Source: Vallitaleaceae bacterium 9-2
Lineage (GTDB): Bacteria > Bacillota > Clostridia > Lachnospirales > Vallitaleaceae
Assembly (NCBI GenBank): GCA_038396585.1
Contig: CP121691.1
Location: 3,534,001 to 3,598,000, forward strand
Direction: 5' to 3'
DNA: 64,000 nt
The translations under genes were made by a program, and so were the position numbers. How positions within the stretch are numbered: the first letter of the stretch is position 1; each line of letters begins with the position of its first letter. Positions 8,982-17,925 of this stretch are shown here, piece after piece. The notes beneath the pieces are model-generated. The model had not been told where the DNA came from, did not search any database, and saw only the letters and a list, made by a program, of their open reading frames with translations.

Positions 8982-10010
8982 TTATAACTTTTCAGCAATA
9001 TTTAAAATCATTCGTTGTGTTTCCATAATGGACAAACATGGATCAGTAATCGATTTTCCATAAACTCCACCGTCAATTTTTTGACTTCCACCTTCAATAT
9101 AACTTTCAACCATGATTCCTTTGACATATTGTTTTAAATCTGAATCATAACTTCGATTTCGCATGATTGCATCAGCAATACGAGGCTGTTGTTGAAACTG
9201 TTTATTGGAATTGGAGTGGTTAACATCTACGATGATACTTGGATACTTAAGATCGCGCTCCAAATACTGCTCAATCAAATATTTTAAATCCTCAAAGTGG
9301 TAATTTGGAATATTGCGTCCATATTGATTCACAAATCCACGCATGATGGCATGTGCAAAAGGGTTCCCTTCGGTTCTAACCTCTTGACCTCGATAGATAA
9401 AGTTATGTCCAATCTGAGCTGCTCTGATAGCATTGAGCATAACGGACGTATCTCCACTTGTAGGGTTTTTCATACCTGCCGGAATATCAATGCCACTTGC
9501 CGTGACTCTATGTTGTTGATTTTCTACACTTCGAGCGCCTACAGCCACATAACTTAATATGTCATCAAGATATTCATGGTTATCCGGGTAGAGCATCTCA
9601 TCTGCACTCGACATACCAGTAAGCTCTCCTGCTTTTACATGCATTGCTCGCATTGCTTTAATTCCAGCTTCCATATCCGCTTTTTCCAATGGATCTGGCT
9701 GATGAAGCATTCCTTTATACCCTTCTCCTGTTGTTCGTGGTTTATTTGTATATATTCTTGGAATAATCAGAATCTTTTCTTCTACTTGTTCTTGTATTTT
9801 ATATAATCGCTCAATATAATCTAAGACTGATTTTTCATTATCTGCAGAGCATGGTCCGACAATCATTAAAAACTTGTCTGATTTGCCTCTAAATATATCT
9901 TGTATTTCTTTATCTCTCTCAATCTTTGCTTGAACAAAAGCTTTAGATACCGGGAGTTGCATCTTAATCTCTTCCGGCGATTGAATGTTTTGAACAAATT
10001 TAAAACTCAT
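8982..10010 (-). CDS. aroF: 3-deoxy-7-phosphoheptulonate synthase (DAHP synthase, class I AroF/G type)
   Basis: 342 residues. It condenses phosphoenolpyruvate and erythrose-4-phosphate, the first step of the shikimate pathway, in the cytoplasm. Seen: MIVGPCSADN, IIPRIYTNKPRTTGEG (substrate loop, KPRTT), GARSVENQQHR, PTSGD, IIVDVNHSNSNKQ and a C-terminal SYIEGGSQK, all class I AroFGH features including the conserved Cys and His metal ligands. The length suits the AroG-like group with its N-terminal regulatory extension. The start at 10010 (MSFKFVQ) follows AAGGAGGACACAC; the longer ORF start at 10061 has no site. The symbol marks the family only; the feedback inhibitor cannot be read. Confidence 0.93.
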   Translation of the reverse strand: MSFKFVQNIQSPEEIKMQLPVSKAFVQAKIERDKEIQDIFRGKSDKFLMIVGPCSADNEKSVLDYIERLYKIQEQVEEKILIIPRIYTNKPRTTGEGYKGMLHQPDPLEKADMEAGIKAMRAMHVKAGELTGMSSADEMLYPDNHEYLDDILSYVAVGARSVENQQHRVTASGIDIPAGMKNPTSGDTSVMLNAIRAAQIGHNFIYRGQEVRTEGNPFAHAIMRGFVNQYGRNIPNYHFEDLKYLIEQYLERDLKYPSIIVDVNHSNSNKQFQQQPRIADAIMRNRSYDSDLKQYVKGIMVESYIEGGSQKIDGGVYGKSITDPCLSIMETQRMILNIAEKL

Positions 10011-10124
10011 GTGTGTCCTCCTTGATATGGTGCTACATCTTCCATAGTTTCTGCCTTTCAACCTATTATACTCTTGAATGCTTAGATATTCAAATCTTTT
10101 TGAAAGGGCGAAGGTACCACCGAT

Positions 10125-11084
10125 TTATCTAGCAGGTCTTGCATCCATTACTTCTGGCTCTACTGCTCGCGTAAAAAACAATGCAGCTGCATATCGAAGC
10201 GTTACATAAAAAACTGCAAAAGTACACACTGCCATTTGTATCTTCCCTATATATCCAATCCACTCAAGACCGGTTTGTGCTCTACTTATATAGTTAAAAT
10301 ACTGCATCGTTGATGTCGCACCGATAACTAAAGGAAATGTATATGCGGAGTAACTTGGATAGAACTTCAATCGATATAATCGAAGCAATTGTACCCATGC
10401 AAAGAGCGTGGTTAAAATACCAATGCACCACAAAACAGTCAATAGCATGTTTGACCATTGAAGCCCCAATTGTACATAGCCGACAACTAATAGATTTGCA
10501 GGCGCTGCAAAGATAATAATCAAAGGCTTTAAAGGTTCTTTTTGTATCGGGTATTTTATATAGCGCCAAAAAACTATCGGAATTAATATGCCATAGCTTA
10601 CTAGTCCAAAAATAAAGGCACCAACACCAACAACGTCCATATGAAATGCTTTTGCTGTTACACTGGCACACACGATACCCACATAAGTTACAAAATAACT
10701 TGCATATACATTTTTAATATTCCAGGGAACAAGGTATTTTATTGAAAAGGCGATGATGATACCAATATTTAACGTTAGCCCCAGCGCCCATAGCACCATG
10801 GCAACAATTCCTACATAGGGTTTTGCATAAACCGAAAGTAGCATCATCCCCATTGGCAACGTTGCCATAACACTTGCCACCGGAAGTATCCCGAATGCTT
10901 TTTTGATTGAATTGGGTAGAATAATCATCTTAAGAATAAGAACAACAAGAATAAAGCTTGCAAGTATTGCACACACAAGCTTTGCATTTGAGCCAATGGG
11001 CTTTGCCAGTAGATTTCCAAGCGCCGCATATGCCAGCATCAATCCTGCAATTGGATACGGCACTTTTTCTAAGAATCTTCTCAT
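10125..11084 (-). CDS. TDT-family (TehA/SLAC1-like) transporter
   Basis: About 319 residues from MRRFLEKVPYPIAG, with about ten membrane helices. YPIAGLMLAYAALGN at the start and FYPSYSAYTFPLVIGA near the end are typical of TDT-family proteins (TehA, Mae1, SLAC1), which act as anion channels or dicarboxylate/tellurite-related transporters. The ATG at 11082-11084 overlaps the TGA of the upstream C_GCAxxG_C_C gene (ATGA), with GAGG eight bases before it, so translation is coupled. Longer upstream starts read into that gene and are not needed. The substrate is not known. Confidence 0.82.
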   Translation of the reverse strand: MRRFLEKVPYPIAGLMLAYAALGNLLAKPIGSNAKLVCAILASFILVVLILKMIILPNSIKKAFGILPVASVMATLPMGMMLLSVYAKPYVGIVAMVLWALGLTLNIGIIIAFSIKYLVPWNIKNVYASYFVTYVGIVCASVTAKAFHMDVVGVGAFIFGLVSYGILIPIVFWRYIKYPIQKEPLKPLIIIFAAPANLLVVGYVQLGLQWSNMLLTVLWCIGILTTLFAWVQLLRLYRLKFYPSYSAYTFPLVIGATSTMQYFNYISRAQTGLEWIGYIGKIQMAVCTFAVFYVTLRYAAALFFTRAVEPEVMDARPAR

Positions 11085-11563
11085 ACTAAGGGCCTCATTT
11101 CTCTGGCATATTCCCAATGGTTTAAAATGATTTCTGCAGTTTTTGCCGCCATCTCCCCTGTAAAGGCAACACATTGACTTTTATGTTCGCCACTAGCCAT
11201 ATCCATTCCTTTTGTTAGAACACTGCAACATAACACTTTGTGATTGGCTTTAAAATGAGCCTGAAGTTCATTAGCAAGCTCAAGTGTTTTCACACTCAAT
11301 GGATCTGCTGGCGAAGACCCTGTTGTGCGTCCAAAGACAAGCCCCAAAGAAAGGACACCTCCGGATACTGCACCACAGGTACATTTTGATTTTCCAATAC
11401 CGACCGGAAATCCGGATGCCATGGCAATTACTTCTTCTGGTACATCCAGTTCAAAATTACTGCGAATAGATGAAATCACTGCCTCTGAGCAATAGAACTT
11501 ACCTTCTCTAAAAAGATTTTCTGCATCTTCTCTTACTTTTTCAACACTAACTTGATTTGTCAT
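11081..11563 (-). CDS. C_GCAxxG_C_C family putative redox protein
   Basis: 160 residues of the C_GCAxxG_C_C family. The cysteine pattern is visible: FYCSEAV (about Cys25), KCTCGAVSGG (about 67-69), a CC pair in KVLCCSV and KSQCVAF near the C-terminus. The family is thought to be redox-active or metal-binding; its reaction is not known. AAGGAGGACG precedes the ATG. Its stop overlaps the start of the TDT transporter, so the two are probably made together, which suggests the transported anion or metalloid oxyanion may be linked to the redox role. That link is inference. Confidence 0.8.
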   Translation of the reverse strand: MTNQVSVEKVREDAENLFREGKFYCSEAVISSIRSNFELDVPEEVIAMASGFPVGIGKSKCTCGAVSGGVLSLGLVFGRTTGSSPADPLSVKTLELANELQAHFKANHKVLCCSVLTKGMDMASGEHKSQCVAFTGEMAAKTAEIILNHWEYAREMRPLV

Positions 11564-11661
11564 ACTTAATCGTCCTCCTTTTTTTTGAGTGCACCTGCAA
11601 TCGATGCGTCTAATTCATGACATCATGTAATTATATCAAAAAAAAGGAAAACTATATATAC

Positions 11662-12669
11662 TTATTTTAATGCTTTTGCAGATATATGATTTTTCATATT
11701 CATTCGAATACACTCTCTTTGTTCATGTGTCGCCGGTGCATTTTGAGATAGTTCTAGTGCCCAAATCACCGCGCCAACCATAGGAACGACATCTAAGATA
11801 CGCGGCTTAATTGCATACCCTGAATATTTATGTACATTCTCAATAAAAGTCTCTAACATTAATGGATTTTTTACTTTCGTCCAAAGCGATCCCGCTAAAA
11901 CAACATCCGGTTCTTTTTTAAACGCCAGGTGTTGAATACATCCTGATACCGACTTCGCCATCTCTAGGGCCGCCTTTTTGACAATATCTGCGGCTATCTT
12001 ATCACCTTCTAGTGCGGATTCCATCAATATGGTCACAATCATCTTATCTTGATCGCGACATTGAATGAACTTATGATAGATGCGTTCTAAAAGGTCTTGC
12101 GCCGTATCTGCTTCCATTACTTTCATGATACGTTCAACCATAACCGTATACTCTCCACAGCGTTCGTAGTAGTTATAGACTGAATTAACTGCAAGGGTGG
12201 ATAAAAATCCACCACCTGCATAATCCCCTGTTACCATTCCTATTCCACCAACCTGTAGGATATCCCCTTGCTCATTAATTCCACTGGCTACCGTTCCTGT
12301 CCCATTAATCGAGCAAATGCCTATTCCTGAAGGGCACCCTGCTTTTATTCCAAGTACCGAGTCATTACTAACTACAAAATCAGCAAACCCTACCTTTTGG
12401 ATACTTGCTTCAATAATTTTTCGCTGAGCCGGAGTATCAATTCCCGCTAATCCAAAAGCGGCTGTTACATCCGATGGGTTAATCCCATGCTTTTGCATTA
12501 AGTAGTCTAAGTCTTTAAGCATCAAGACTTCTGCCTCTTCAAAACCACCAGCTAGGCTTTCATGACTACGACTTGTTGTATGTAAGTAGTCTATGAGTTC
12601 CCCTTCTTTTGTAAACAAACCATAATCCGCTTTAGTTCCACCACCATCAACACCTAATAATAATTTCAT
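11662..12669 (-). CDS. BadF/BadG-type sugar kinase (N-acetylglucosamine kinase-like)
   Basis: 335 residues of the ASKHA fold. The phosphate-1 motif is LLLGVDGGGTKADYG at residues 3-17, phosphate-2 is CSINGTGTVASG near 115-126 and the adenosine region is VVLAGSLWTK near 270. Relatives include N-acetylglucosamine kinases and other hexosamine or disaccharide kinases. It lies 17 bp after the GH4 glycosidase gene in the same operon under the LacI regulator. Because no PTS gene is present, it may make the 6-phospho-glycoside that the GH4 enzyme needs, or phosphorylate the released sugar. The ribosome site (AAAAGGGG) is weak. Confidence 0.82.
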   Translation of the reverse strand: MKLLLGVDGGGTKADYGLFTKEGELIDYLHTTSRSHESLAGGFEEAEVLMLKDLDYLMQKHGINPSDVTAAFGLAGIDTPAQRKIIEASIQKVGFADFVVSNDSVLGIKAGCPSGIGICSINGTGTVASGINEQGDILQVGGIGMVTGDYAGGGFLSTLAVNSVYNYYERCGEYTVMVERIMKVMEADTAQDLLERIYHKFIQCRDQDKMIVTILMESALEGDKIAADIVKKAALEMAKSVSGCIQHLAFKKEPDVVLAGSLWTKVKNPLMLETFIENVHKYSGYAIKPRILDVVPMVGAVIWALELSQNAPATHEQRECIRMNMKNHISAKALK

Positions 12670-12686
12670 CTCTATGCTTTCCCCTT

Positions 12687-13967
12687 TTATTGAAATTGAC
12701 TCAAATATTTCTTATGTGCTTGCTTCATCTCTTCATAGCAGTCATACGCCTTTTGATAGTCTCCGACTAAAGGATGAATAAGTAGTGCTTTCATGGCTTC
12801 GGCGTCTGATCCGGTCAATGCTGCTTTAATCGTATGGCGCTCATATGCTTTGACGCATTGCATCATTTCCTTTACATGGTCGTTATCAAATCCAGGAATC
12901 GCTATCGGCTTAACCGCATCTTTTCCAACCACGCAAGCCATCTCCACCACGTCATCATCCTCCATAAAACTTAGGGCGCCTTGATTACGTACATTAACCA
13001 CATGAATGTCTTTTGTGTCGTTATAGATGGAATCCACTAACGATATAGCTGCTTCAGAGTATCTTGCACCTCCACGACTTTCTAATTCTTTGGGCTTTGT
13101 CTTGATTGTTTGCTTTTTATATAGCTCCAATAAGCTTTCTTCAATATCCATGCAAACTTCTCCACGGCACTTTTCCTCATGGCGAAGATGTTCCAGCTTT
13201 TCTTCTCTAAAGTAAAAATACTCTAAATAGGGTGATGGAATGGCTTCAATTGTTTGTATCAAATTCGTGCTAAAACCTTTTACAGGTATATTTTTCATAC
13301 CTTTTCCATTAAACCCTTGTTCTAATACTTGAGGAAACAAATCCTTGTCTCCTTTTTTTATTCCTGTGATATAGCTTAAGTGATTAAGACCTAAGTATTC
13401 AATATCCAAGCCTTCTTCTCCTAGTCCTTCATGAACTTCAGAGAACATGTTAATGGGTACATTACATAAGCCAACCGTTTTGATTTTTGTATGATTTTGC
13501 AATGCTTCTGCAAGAATTCCTGATGGGTTGGAAAAATTAATTAACCATGCATCGGGGCACAGTTGCTCCATTCTTTTGGCGATATCCATCATGACAGGTA
13601 TTGTTCTTAGTGCCTTGAAAAAACCGCCAATCCCTGTTGTCTCTTGTCCAATGAATCCATATTTTAGAGGAATCTGTTCATCAAGTACCCTTGCTGCCAG
13701 TTTTCCTACACGTATTTGTGCCAAGACAAAGTCCGCATCCTTTAATGCTTCATCAAGATCTTTTGTTTGTAGAACGTCAATATCAAGCTTGGCATTGTCA
13801 ATCATTCGCTCACTAAGATTGCCCACAACCTCTAGCTTCGTCTCGTCAATATCCATTAAAGCCAAGTGGGTAATTGGCAAGCTTTGCTTACGCATAATCA
13901 TCCCTTCAATAAGTTCAGGTGTATATGTACTTCCAGCGCCGATGATTGCTACTTTGAGTTTTTTCAT
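12687..13967 (-). CDS. GH4 family 6-phospho-glycosidase
   Basis: 426 residues. It begins with a Rossmann NAD site (KVAIIGAGSTYTPELIEG), followed by GLCNVPINMF (conserved Cys for the Mn2+ site) and GLNHLSYITG (conserved His), as in family 4 6-phospho-beta-glucosidases (LicH/CelF). These enzymes use NAD+, Mn2+ and a redox-assisted elimination to split 6-phospho-disaccharides in the cytoplasm. AAGGAGAAG precedes the ATG. It is flanked by a LacI regulator (upstream) and a BadF-type kinase (downstream), with no PTS nearby. Exact linkage (beta-gluco, alpha-gluco or other) is not certain from sequence alone. Confidence 0.88.
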   Translation of the reverse strand: MKKLKVAIIGAGSTYTPELIEGMIMRKQSLPITHLALMDIDETKLEVVGNLSERMIDNAKLDIDVLQTKDLDEALKDADFVLAQIRVGKLAARVLDEQIPLKYGFIGQETTGIGGFFKALRTIPVMMDIAKRMEQLCPDAWLINFSNPSGILAEALQNHTKIKTVGLCNVPINMFSEVHEGLGEEGLDIEYLGLNHLSYITGIKKGDKDLFPQVLEQGFNGKGMKNIPVKGFSTNLIQTIEAIPSPYLEYFYFREEKLEHLRHEEKCRGEVCMDIEESLLELYKKQTIKTKPKELESRGGARYSEAAISLVDSIYNDTKDIHVVNVRNQGALSFMEDDDVVEMACVVGKDAVKPIAIPGFDNDHVKEMMQCVKAYERHTIKAALTGSDAEAMKALLIHPLVGDYQKAYDCYEEMKQAHKKYLSQFQ

Positions 13968-14030
13968 TTTTCTTCTCCTTTTACTTTTGTATATATGAAT
14001 TTGATTTGTTCTTGTCTAGGAATGTTCTCC

Positions 14031-15017
14031 TCAATTATTCTTGGTTGATTCTTTAATACAAAGTGCAGGTACCATTTTTGCATTTCCTGTCGGCTTTTCT
14101 TTTCCTTCTAAAAGTCGAAGGAGTTCGTCGACTGCTTTTTTTGCCATTTTTTCTGCCGGTTGCTTTATCGAGGTAATCTGTGGCTGATAATGGTTAGCCA
14201 AGATGCTATCATCATATCCAATGACACTCACATCTTGAGGCACCCTTAATCCACAATCTTTTAGTGCATTAATCGCACCAAGGGCAATATGATCATCAAA
14301 AGCAAAGACTGCTTCAGGAATCTGCTCTTTTTTTACCCATTCTTTAATTGTCTTGTATCCTGTCGGCTGGTCATAATGTCCATACTTTGTACAATAAGGC
14401 TCTGTCCTTGCCTCCTTAAGCGCTTTTAGCGCCCCTTTATATCGATCTTGTGTCGAAGATGATGCTTTTTCTCCACCAATGAGTCCAATCTTTTTCAAAC
14501 CTATATCCAGCAAGTACTTTGCTGCAATATATCCGCCTTCTTCATTATCCGATAAAATCGAATAGCTTCCAAAATCGGCTGTCTGATTATCTATAATAAG
14601 ATACGGTACTTTCTGTTCTTCCAGTACCTGAGCAAAAAGCTTTTCTTTAAACGGTGCCATGATAATTACTCCATCCACACGCTTTTGTTCTAGAAAAGCA
14701 ATATTTTCCCGATCGTCTTCTTTACAAATGCTTAATGTCACTAGATATCCATTATTAAAAAATTCTCGATTCAACGCTTCAATGATGCTATCATAAAACC
14801 CGTCGCCTAAATCAGAAATCATAACCGCAATCACATTTGTCTTACCTGTGACAAGGGTTCTTGCTGCGGCACTTGGTACATAGCCCAGTGTCTTCATGGC
14901 GTCCATGACTTTTAGGCGATTTTCTTCCTTCACACTAGGATGATTACGAATTGCTTTTGACACGGTGACATAGGATAAGCCAGATTGTTTAACAATATCA
15001 TTTATAGTAACTTTCAT
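14031..15017 (-). CDS. LacI-family transcriptional regulator
   Basis: 328 residues from MKVTINDIVKQSGLSYVTVSKAIRN, a textbook LacI helix-turn-helix plus hinge (RTLVTGKTNVIAVMISDL), then a periplasmic-binding-type effector domain. The start at 15017 follows GGAGGAAAT; the longer frame to 15089 reads through the promoter and the 15032-15045 palindrome. It is the first gene of the unit with the GH4 glycosidase and kinase, so it probably represses them and itself, with the sugar or its phosphate as inducer. Confidence 0.92.
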   Translation of the reverse strand: MKVTINDIVKQSGLSYVTVSKAIRNHPSVKEENRLKVMDAMKTLGYVPSAAARTLVTGKTNVIAVMISDLGDGFYDSIIEALNREFFNNGYLVTLSICKEDDRENIAFLEQKRVDGVIIMAPFKEKLFAQVLEEQKVPYLIIDNQTADFGSYSILSDNEEGGYIAAKYLLDIGLKKIGLIGGEKASSSTQDRYKGALKALKEARTEPYCTKYGHYDQPTGYKTIKEWVKKEQIPEAVFAFDDHIALGAINALKDCGLRVPQDVSVIGYDDSILANHYQPQITSIKQPAEKMAKKAVDELLRLLEGKEKPTGNAKMVPALCIKESTKNN

Positions 15018-15031
15018 ATTTCCTCCAAAAC

Positions 15032-15045
15032 TATATACGTATATA
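15032..15045. promoter_or_regulatory. Perfect 14-bp palindrome, probable LacI-type operator
   Basis: TATATACGTATATA is a perfect palindrome with a central CG, as in LacI-family operators. It lies 15 bp before the start codon of the LacI gene and its SD. Its place suggests autoregulation. No second perfect copy was seen before the GH4 gene; a loose GTATATATGA lies near 13989. Confidence 0.6.
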
Positions 15046-15124
15046 CTTTTAAGCAAATTATAACGGATGATGGACAAATTGTCAATCATCCACTATACAT
15101 TTTCAATAGAGTTTCATGAAATAG

Positions 15125-16090
15125 TTACAATGTTTTATCAAGTACAAGCCCTTTTAAATCTTCTTTCATCAGCTGCATATCATCGATAATCTTGCTAATC
15201 TCTATTTGAGCCTGAGTTACATCTAACATATTATTAACAACTTCATTTTTATTATTTCTAATCTTTGTTTTTGAGTTGTCGTTAATTATCTCTAGATCTG
15301 TTTCTTCTTTTTCTTCCTCTTCTTGCTTTTCTTCTTGGGCTTTTTCTACTTTTTCTTGATTTTCTTTTGCTTCTTTTTCAATCTTTTCAACACCTTCATT
15401 AATAAGCATACTCATAATACTTTTATCCGTCAATTCAACAATATCTTCTGCGGCTTCTTGTGCATCTACCATTGGATGGCTTTTTAATTTTTGCCTTAAG
15501 ATAGAATCAATGGCATGTGTTGATGTTTTTATGATTTCCTGATGCTCCATTTTTTGTTTTTTGTAAAGCTCTCGCGCTTCCTGATTGTCTATCGCCGCTT
15601 TTTGAAACTCCGACAATCCTTTTTCATTGAGTTGTTTTAGGCGCTCTATTTCATCTTCTGAAAAGAACTCCTGCATCTCTTCATCGTTATATCCATACTT
15701 CTTATAAATTCTTTCTTTGTTTAATAGCATCAAATCTTCAAATTCTTGGTCTCCCGGCTTTACATCAAACATCTCCATAAGCTCTTTTTGACGCAAATCA
15801 ACCTCGTCAATTTCTTTGTTCAGACTTGCTATCTGATCTGATGATTGCTTAATATTTTCACGAAATGCACGCAACTGTTGGTCCACTTTCTTATCGGTTT
15901 CAAAGACTCCCTTAAGTACTTGCTTTGCCTGATTGCGACCAAATTCGCGCCGATCATCTATCAAACTATTATTTAATACAGAGCGTCCTGCATAATAGAC
16001 CGTCTCACCTTTGCTGTTGATTGCCGTTTGTCTAACCGCCTCATCCTTTGGCATTGTTTCTAAAAATGTTTTTGATGCATCAATTCTCAT
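15125..16090 (-). CDS. Coiled-coil protein of unknown function
   Basis: 321 residues from MRIDASKTFLETMPKDEAV; the start at 16090 follows AGGGGTAACG. No catalytic motif is recognised. Residues about 65-120 and 170-250 are predicted long helices (repeated IKQSSDQIASLNKEIDE patterns), and about 245-270 is a strongly Glu/Lys-rich coiled coil. It is soluble with no signal peptide. It follows the HD-GYP gene by 41 bp and is probably its operon partner. It could be a structural or motility-related accessory protein; there is no firm assignment. Confidence 0.6.
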   Translation of the reverse strand: MRIDASKTFLETMPKDEAVRQTAINSKGETVYYAGRSVLNNSLIDDRREFGRNQAKQVLKGVFETDKKVDQQLRAFRENIKQSSDQIASLNKEIDEVDLRQKELMEMFDVKPGDQEFEDLMLLNKERIYKKYGYNDEEMQEFFSEDEIERLKQLNEKGLSEFQKAAIDNQEARELYKKQKMEHQEIIKTSTHAIDSILRQKLKSHPMVDAQEAAEDIVELTDKSIMSMLINEGVEKIEKEAKENQEKVEKAQEEKQEEEEKEETDLEIINDNSKTKIRNNKNEVVNNMLDVTQAQIEISKIIDDMQLMKEDLKGLVLDKTL

Positions 16091-16131
16091 CGTTACCCCT
16101 CCATCTATTAAATACACTTCAGATGGCAATA

Positions 16132-17226
16132 TTAAAAATCTAAACTATATTGTACATCCGAAATTGTTATACTATTGTTCTCTCGAAGATTGACAGATTC
16201 ATATGTATAGGCACCCTTTTTCCCATGAATAATTCGGATATCCGGTCTTAACGGGAAACCTTTGGGAACACTATCTATGACAGCAATCTGACCTGTATTT
16301 AACTTCACAAGCGATCCTGTTGGATATGGATTGATTTTTTTTACAAAAATATTCACCAAGTTCATGTCATAGTGACGCCCTGCGCCTCCCATAATGCCTT
16401 CGATTGCCTCAATGGCAGTCAAAGCTCTTCGATACGGGCGATCCGAAGTCATTGCGTCATAGACATCTGCAATACCTACAATTTGCGCCAATGGATGAAT
16501 TCCCTCTTTGTCTACACGATTGGGATATCCTGACCCATCCAAATGTTCATGATGTTGCAGTGCAATGGATTTAACATATGCACTTAAAAAAGCTTGTCCT
16601 TTTAAATATTCATAGCCTTTTCTAGGATGCATGATGACTTCAATTTTTTCTTCTCGTGTCAATTCACCTTTTTTGTAGGTAATCCCTGAATCAATGAGCG
16701 CCATCCCAATATCATGAAATATAGCTCCCATAAAAACATGCTGAATCATCTCATTGGTCAGTCCGGCTTCCCAGCCTATAAGCACCGACAAAATAGCTGT
16801 GTTGATTGCAGAACTATATAAATAGTTGTCTACATTTTTGATGTCAATTGTTTCTAATTGTACCTCTTTAGCAGAACTCAATTCATAGATAATCTCTTCT
16901 GCCAGTTTTTTCAAAGGGTCCATAAATTCATATATGGATTTTGGCTTCCACTCTCCCTGCGCATCCTTGTAGCCGGCCGCACTAAATATATCTTTTACTA
17001 ACATCATCGCTTGATGACGTAAGTGCGGGTCAACCACTTTTTCTATTTTGTTATCACTGTGCTCATCATAGATATACACTGTGAATATACTGTTCGCATT
17101 GATTTTCTCAATGAGACGCGGGCTTAATTTGGCACCTTCTTTTAAAAGTATACGCCCATCCAACGTATATAAGGTGTCTGCCAAGATTGCGTTTTCAGGT
17201 ATAAACTCTGTTGGTACAATACGCAT
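16132..17226 (-). CDS. HD-GYP domain protein, putative c-di-GMP phosphodiesterase
   Basis: 364 residues. The N-terminal region (about 1-110) resembles the small beta domain found before many HD-GYP modules (MRIVPTEFIPENAILADTLYT). The HD-GYP core is at about 125-320: HDIGMALIDSG at 171-181, MHPRKGYEYL, QHHEHLDGSGYP ending at 235, and GIADVYDAMTSDRPYRRA. All usual metal ligands look present. The C-terminal about 45 residues form a beta-rich tail (NTGQIAVIDSVPKGFPLRPDIR) seen in this subgroup. It probably lowers c-di-GMP. It is the first gene of a pair with the coiled-coil protein. Confidence 0.88.
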   Translation of the reverse strand: MRIVPTEFIPENAILADTLYTLDGRILLKEGAKLSPRLIEKINANSIFTVYIYDEHSDNKIEKVVDPHLRHQAMMLVKDIFSAAGYKDAQGEWKPKSIYEFMDPLKKLAEEIIYELSSAKEVQLETIDIKNVDNYLYSSAINTAILSVLIGWEAGLTNEMIQHVFMGAIFHDIGMALIDSGITYKKGELTREEKIEVIMHPRKGYEYLKGQAFLSAYVKSIALQHHEHLDGSGYPNRVDKEGIHPLAQIVGIADVYDAMTSDRPYRRALTAIEAIEGIMGGAGRHYDMNLVNIFVKKINPYPTGSLVKLNTGQIAVIDSVPKGFPLRPDIRIIHGKKGAYTYESVNLRENNSITISDVQYSLDF

Positions 17227-17297
17227 TTTTTATTTTCCCTTCTGTTATTCAAGTTAGCATTATTCGTCATTACAGATTATATATCGAAACAACCCCT

Positions 17298-17900
17298 CTA
17301 TTTAACAAGTCCTTTCTCTAATATTTTACACACTTTTAGTAACGTATTACTATGATCAACTTCTGTTGCTGACGGATATTGATCTATGTGCATCGTTACC
17401 ATTGTCAAAATGAATGCTGCTGTCTCGACATCAATGTCTTCACGAAATGTTGTATTTTGAATATACTTCAAAATAATCTGTTTGTAAAGGTCCATTGTTG
17501 CTGGAACCAGTTCAGATAGGATGATATTTTTTGTCTCTTGAGGAACTTCGTTTAAAAATCGTTGCTTTAATTCAAATATTCGCCTATCTCTAGCCTCAAA
17601 TTCATATGCCTTATTCATAAGTTGCATCAACATCTTGGAAAAATCAAGCTCACCGTATTGATCTAGAGCTTCTAAGAGCATCTCTTTTTTATCTTTTCCT
17701 ACATCATAAAATATGTATTTATACAGGTCATCTTTATTGTCAAAATATTGATAAAAACTACCCTTGGGTATCTTTGCAAGAGCAACGATTGCATCAATAG
17801 TTACAGCACTATAACGCTTCTTGGAAAATGCTGTTTTTGCACTTTCTATAATCCGCTCCTGTTTTTCTTGGGATAAATTAAAAAATGTATCTTTTGGCAT
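17298..17900 (-). CDS. TetR-family transcriptional regulator
   Basis: 200 residues from MPKDTFFNLSQEKQERIIESA. The helix-turn-helix is at about 20-55 (YSAVTIDAIVALAKIPKGSFYQYFDNKDDLYKYI), and the C-terminal ligand domain is not assignable. The start at 17900 follows AGGAGAACAGTC; the longer frame overlaps the preceding gene. It is co-transcribed 25 bp behind the small membrane protein and is likely to control both through the 36-bp operator at 18345-18380. Confidence 0.9.
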   Translation of the reverse strand: MPKDTFFNLSQEKQERIIESAKTAFSKKRYSAVTIDAIVALAKIPKGSFYQYFDNKDDLYKYIFYDVGKDKKEMLLEALDQYGELDFSKMLMQLMNKAYEFEARDRRIFELKQRFLNEVPQETKNIILSELVPATMDLYKQIILKYIQNTTFREDIDVETAAFILTMVTMHIDQYPSATEVDHSNTLLKVCKILEKGLVK

Positions 17901-17925
17901 GACTGTTCTCCTGTCTTTGAATTTT

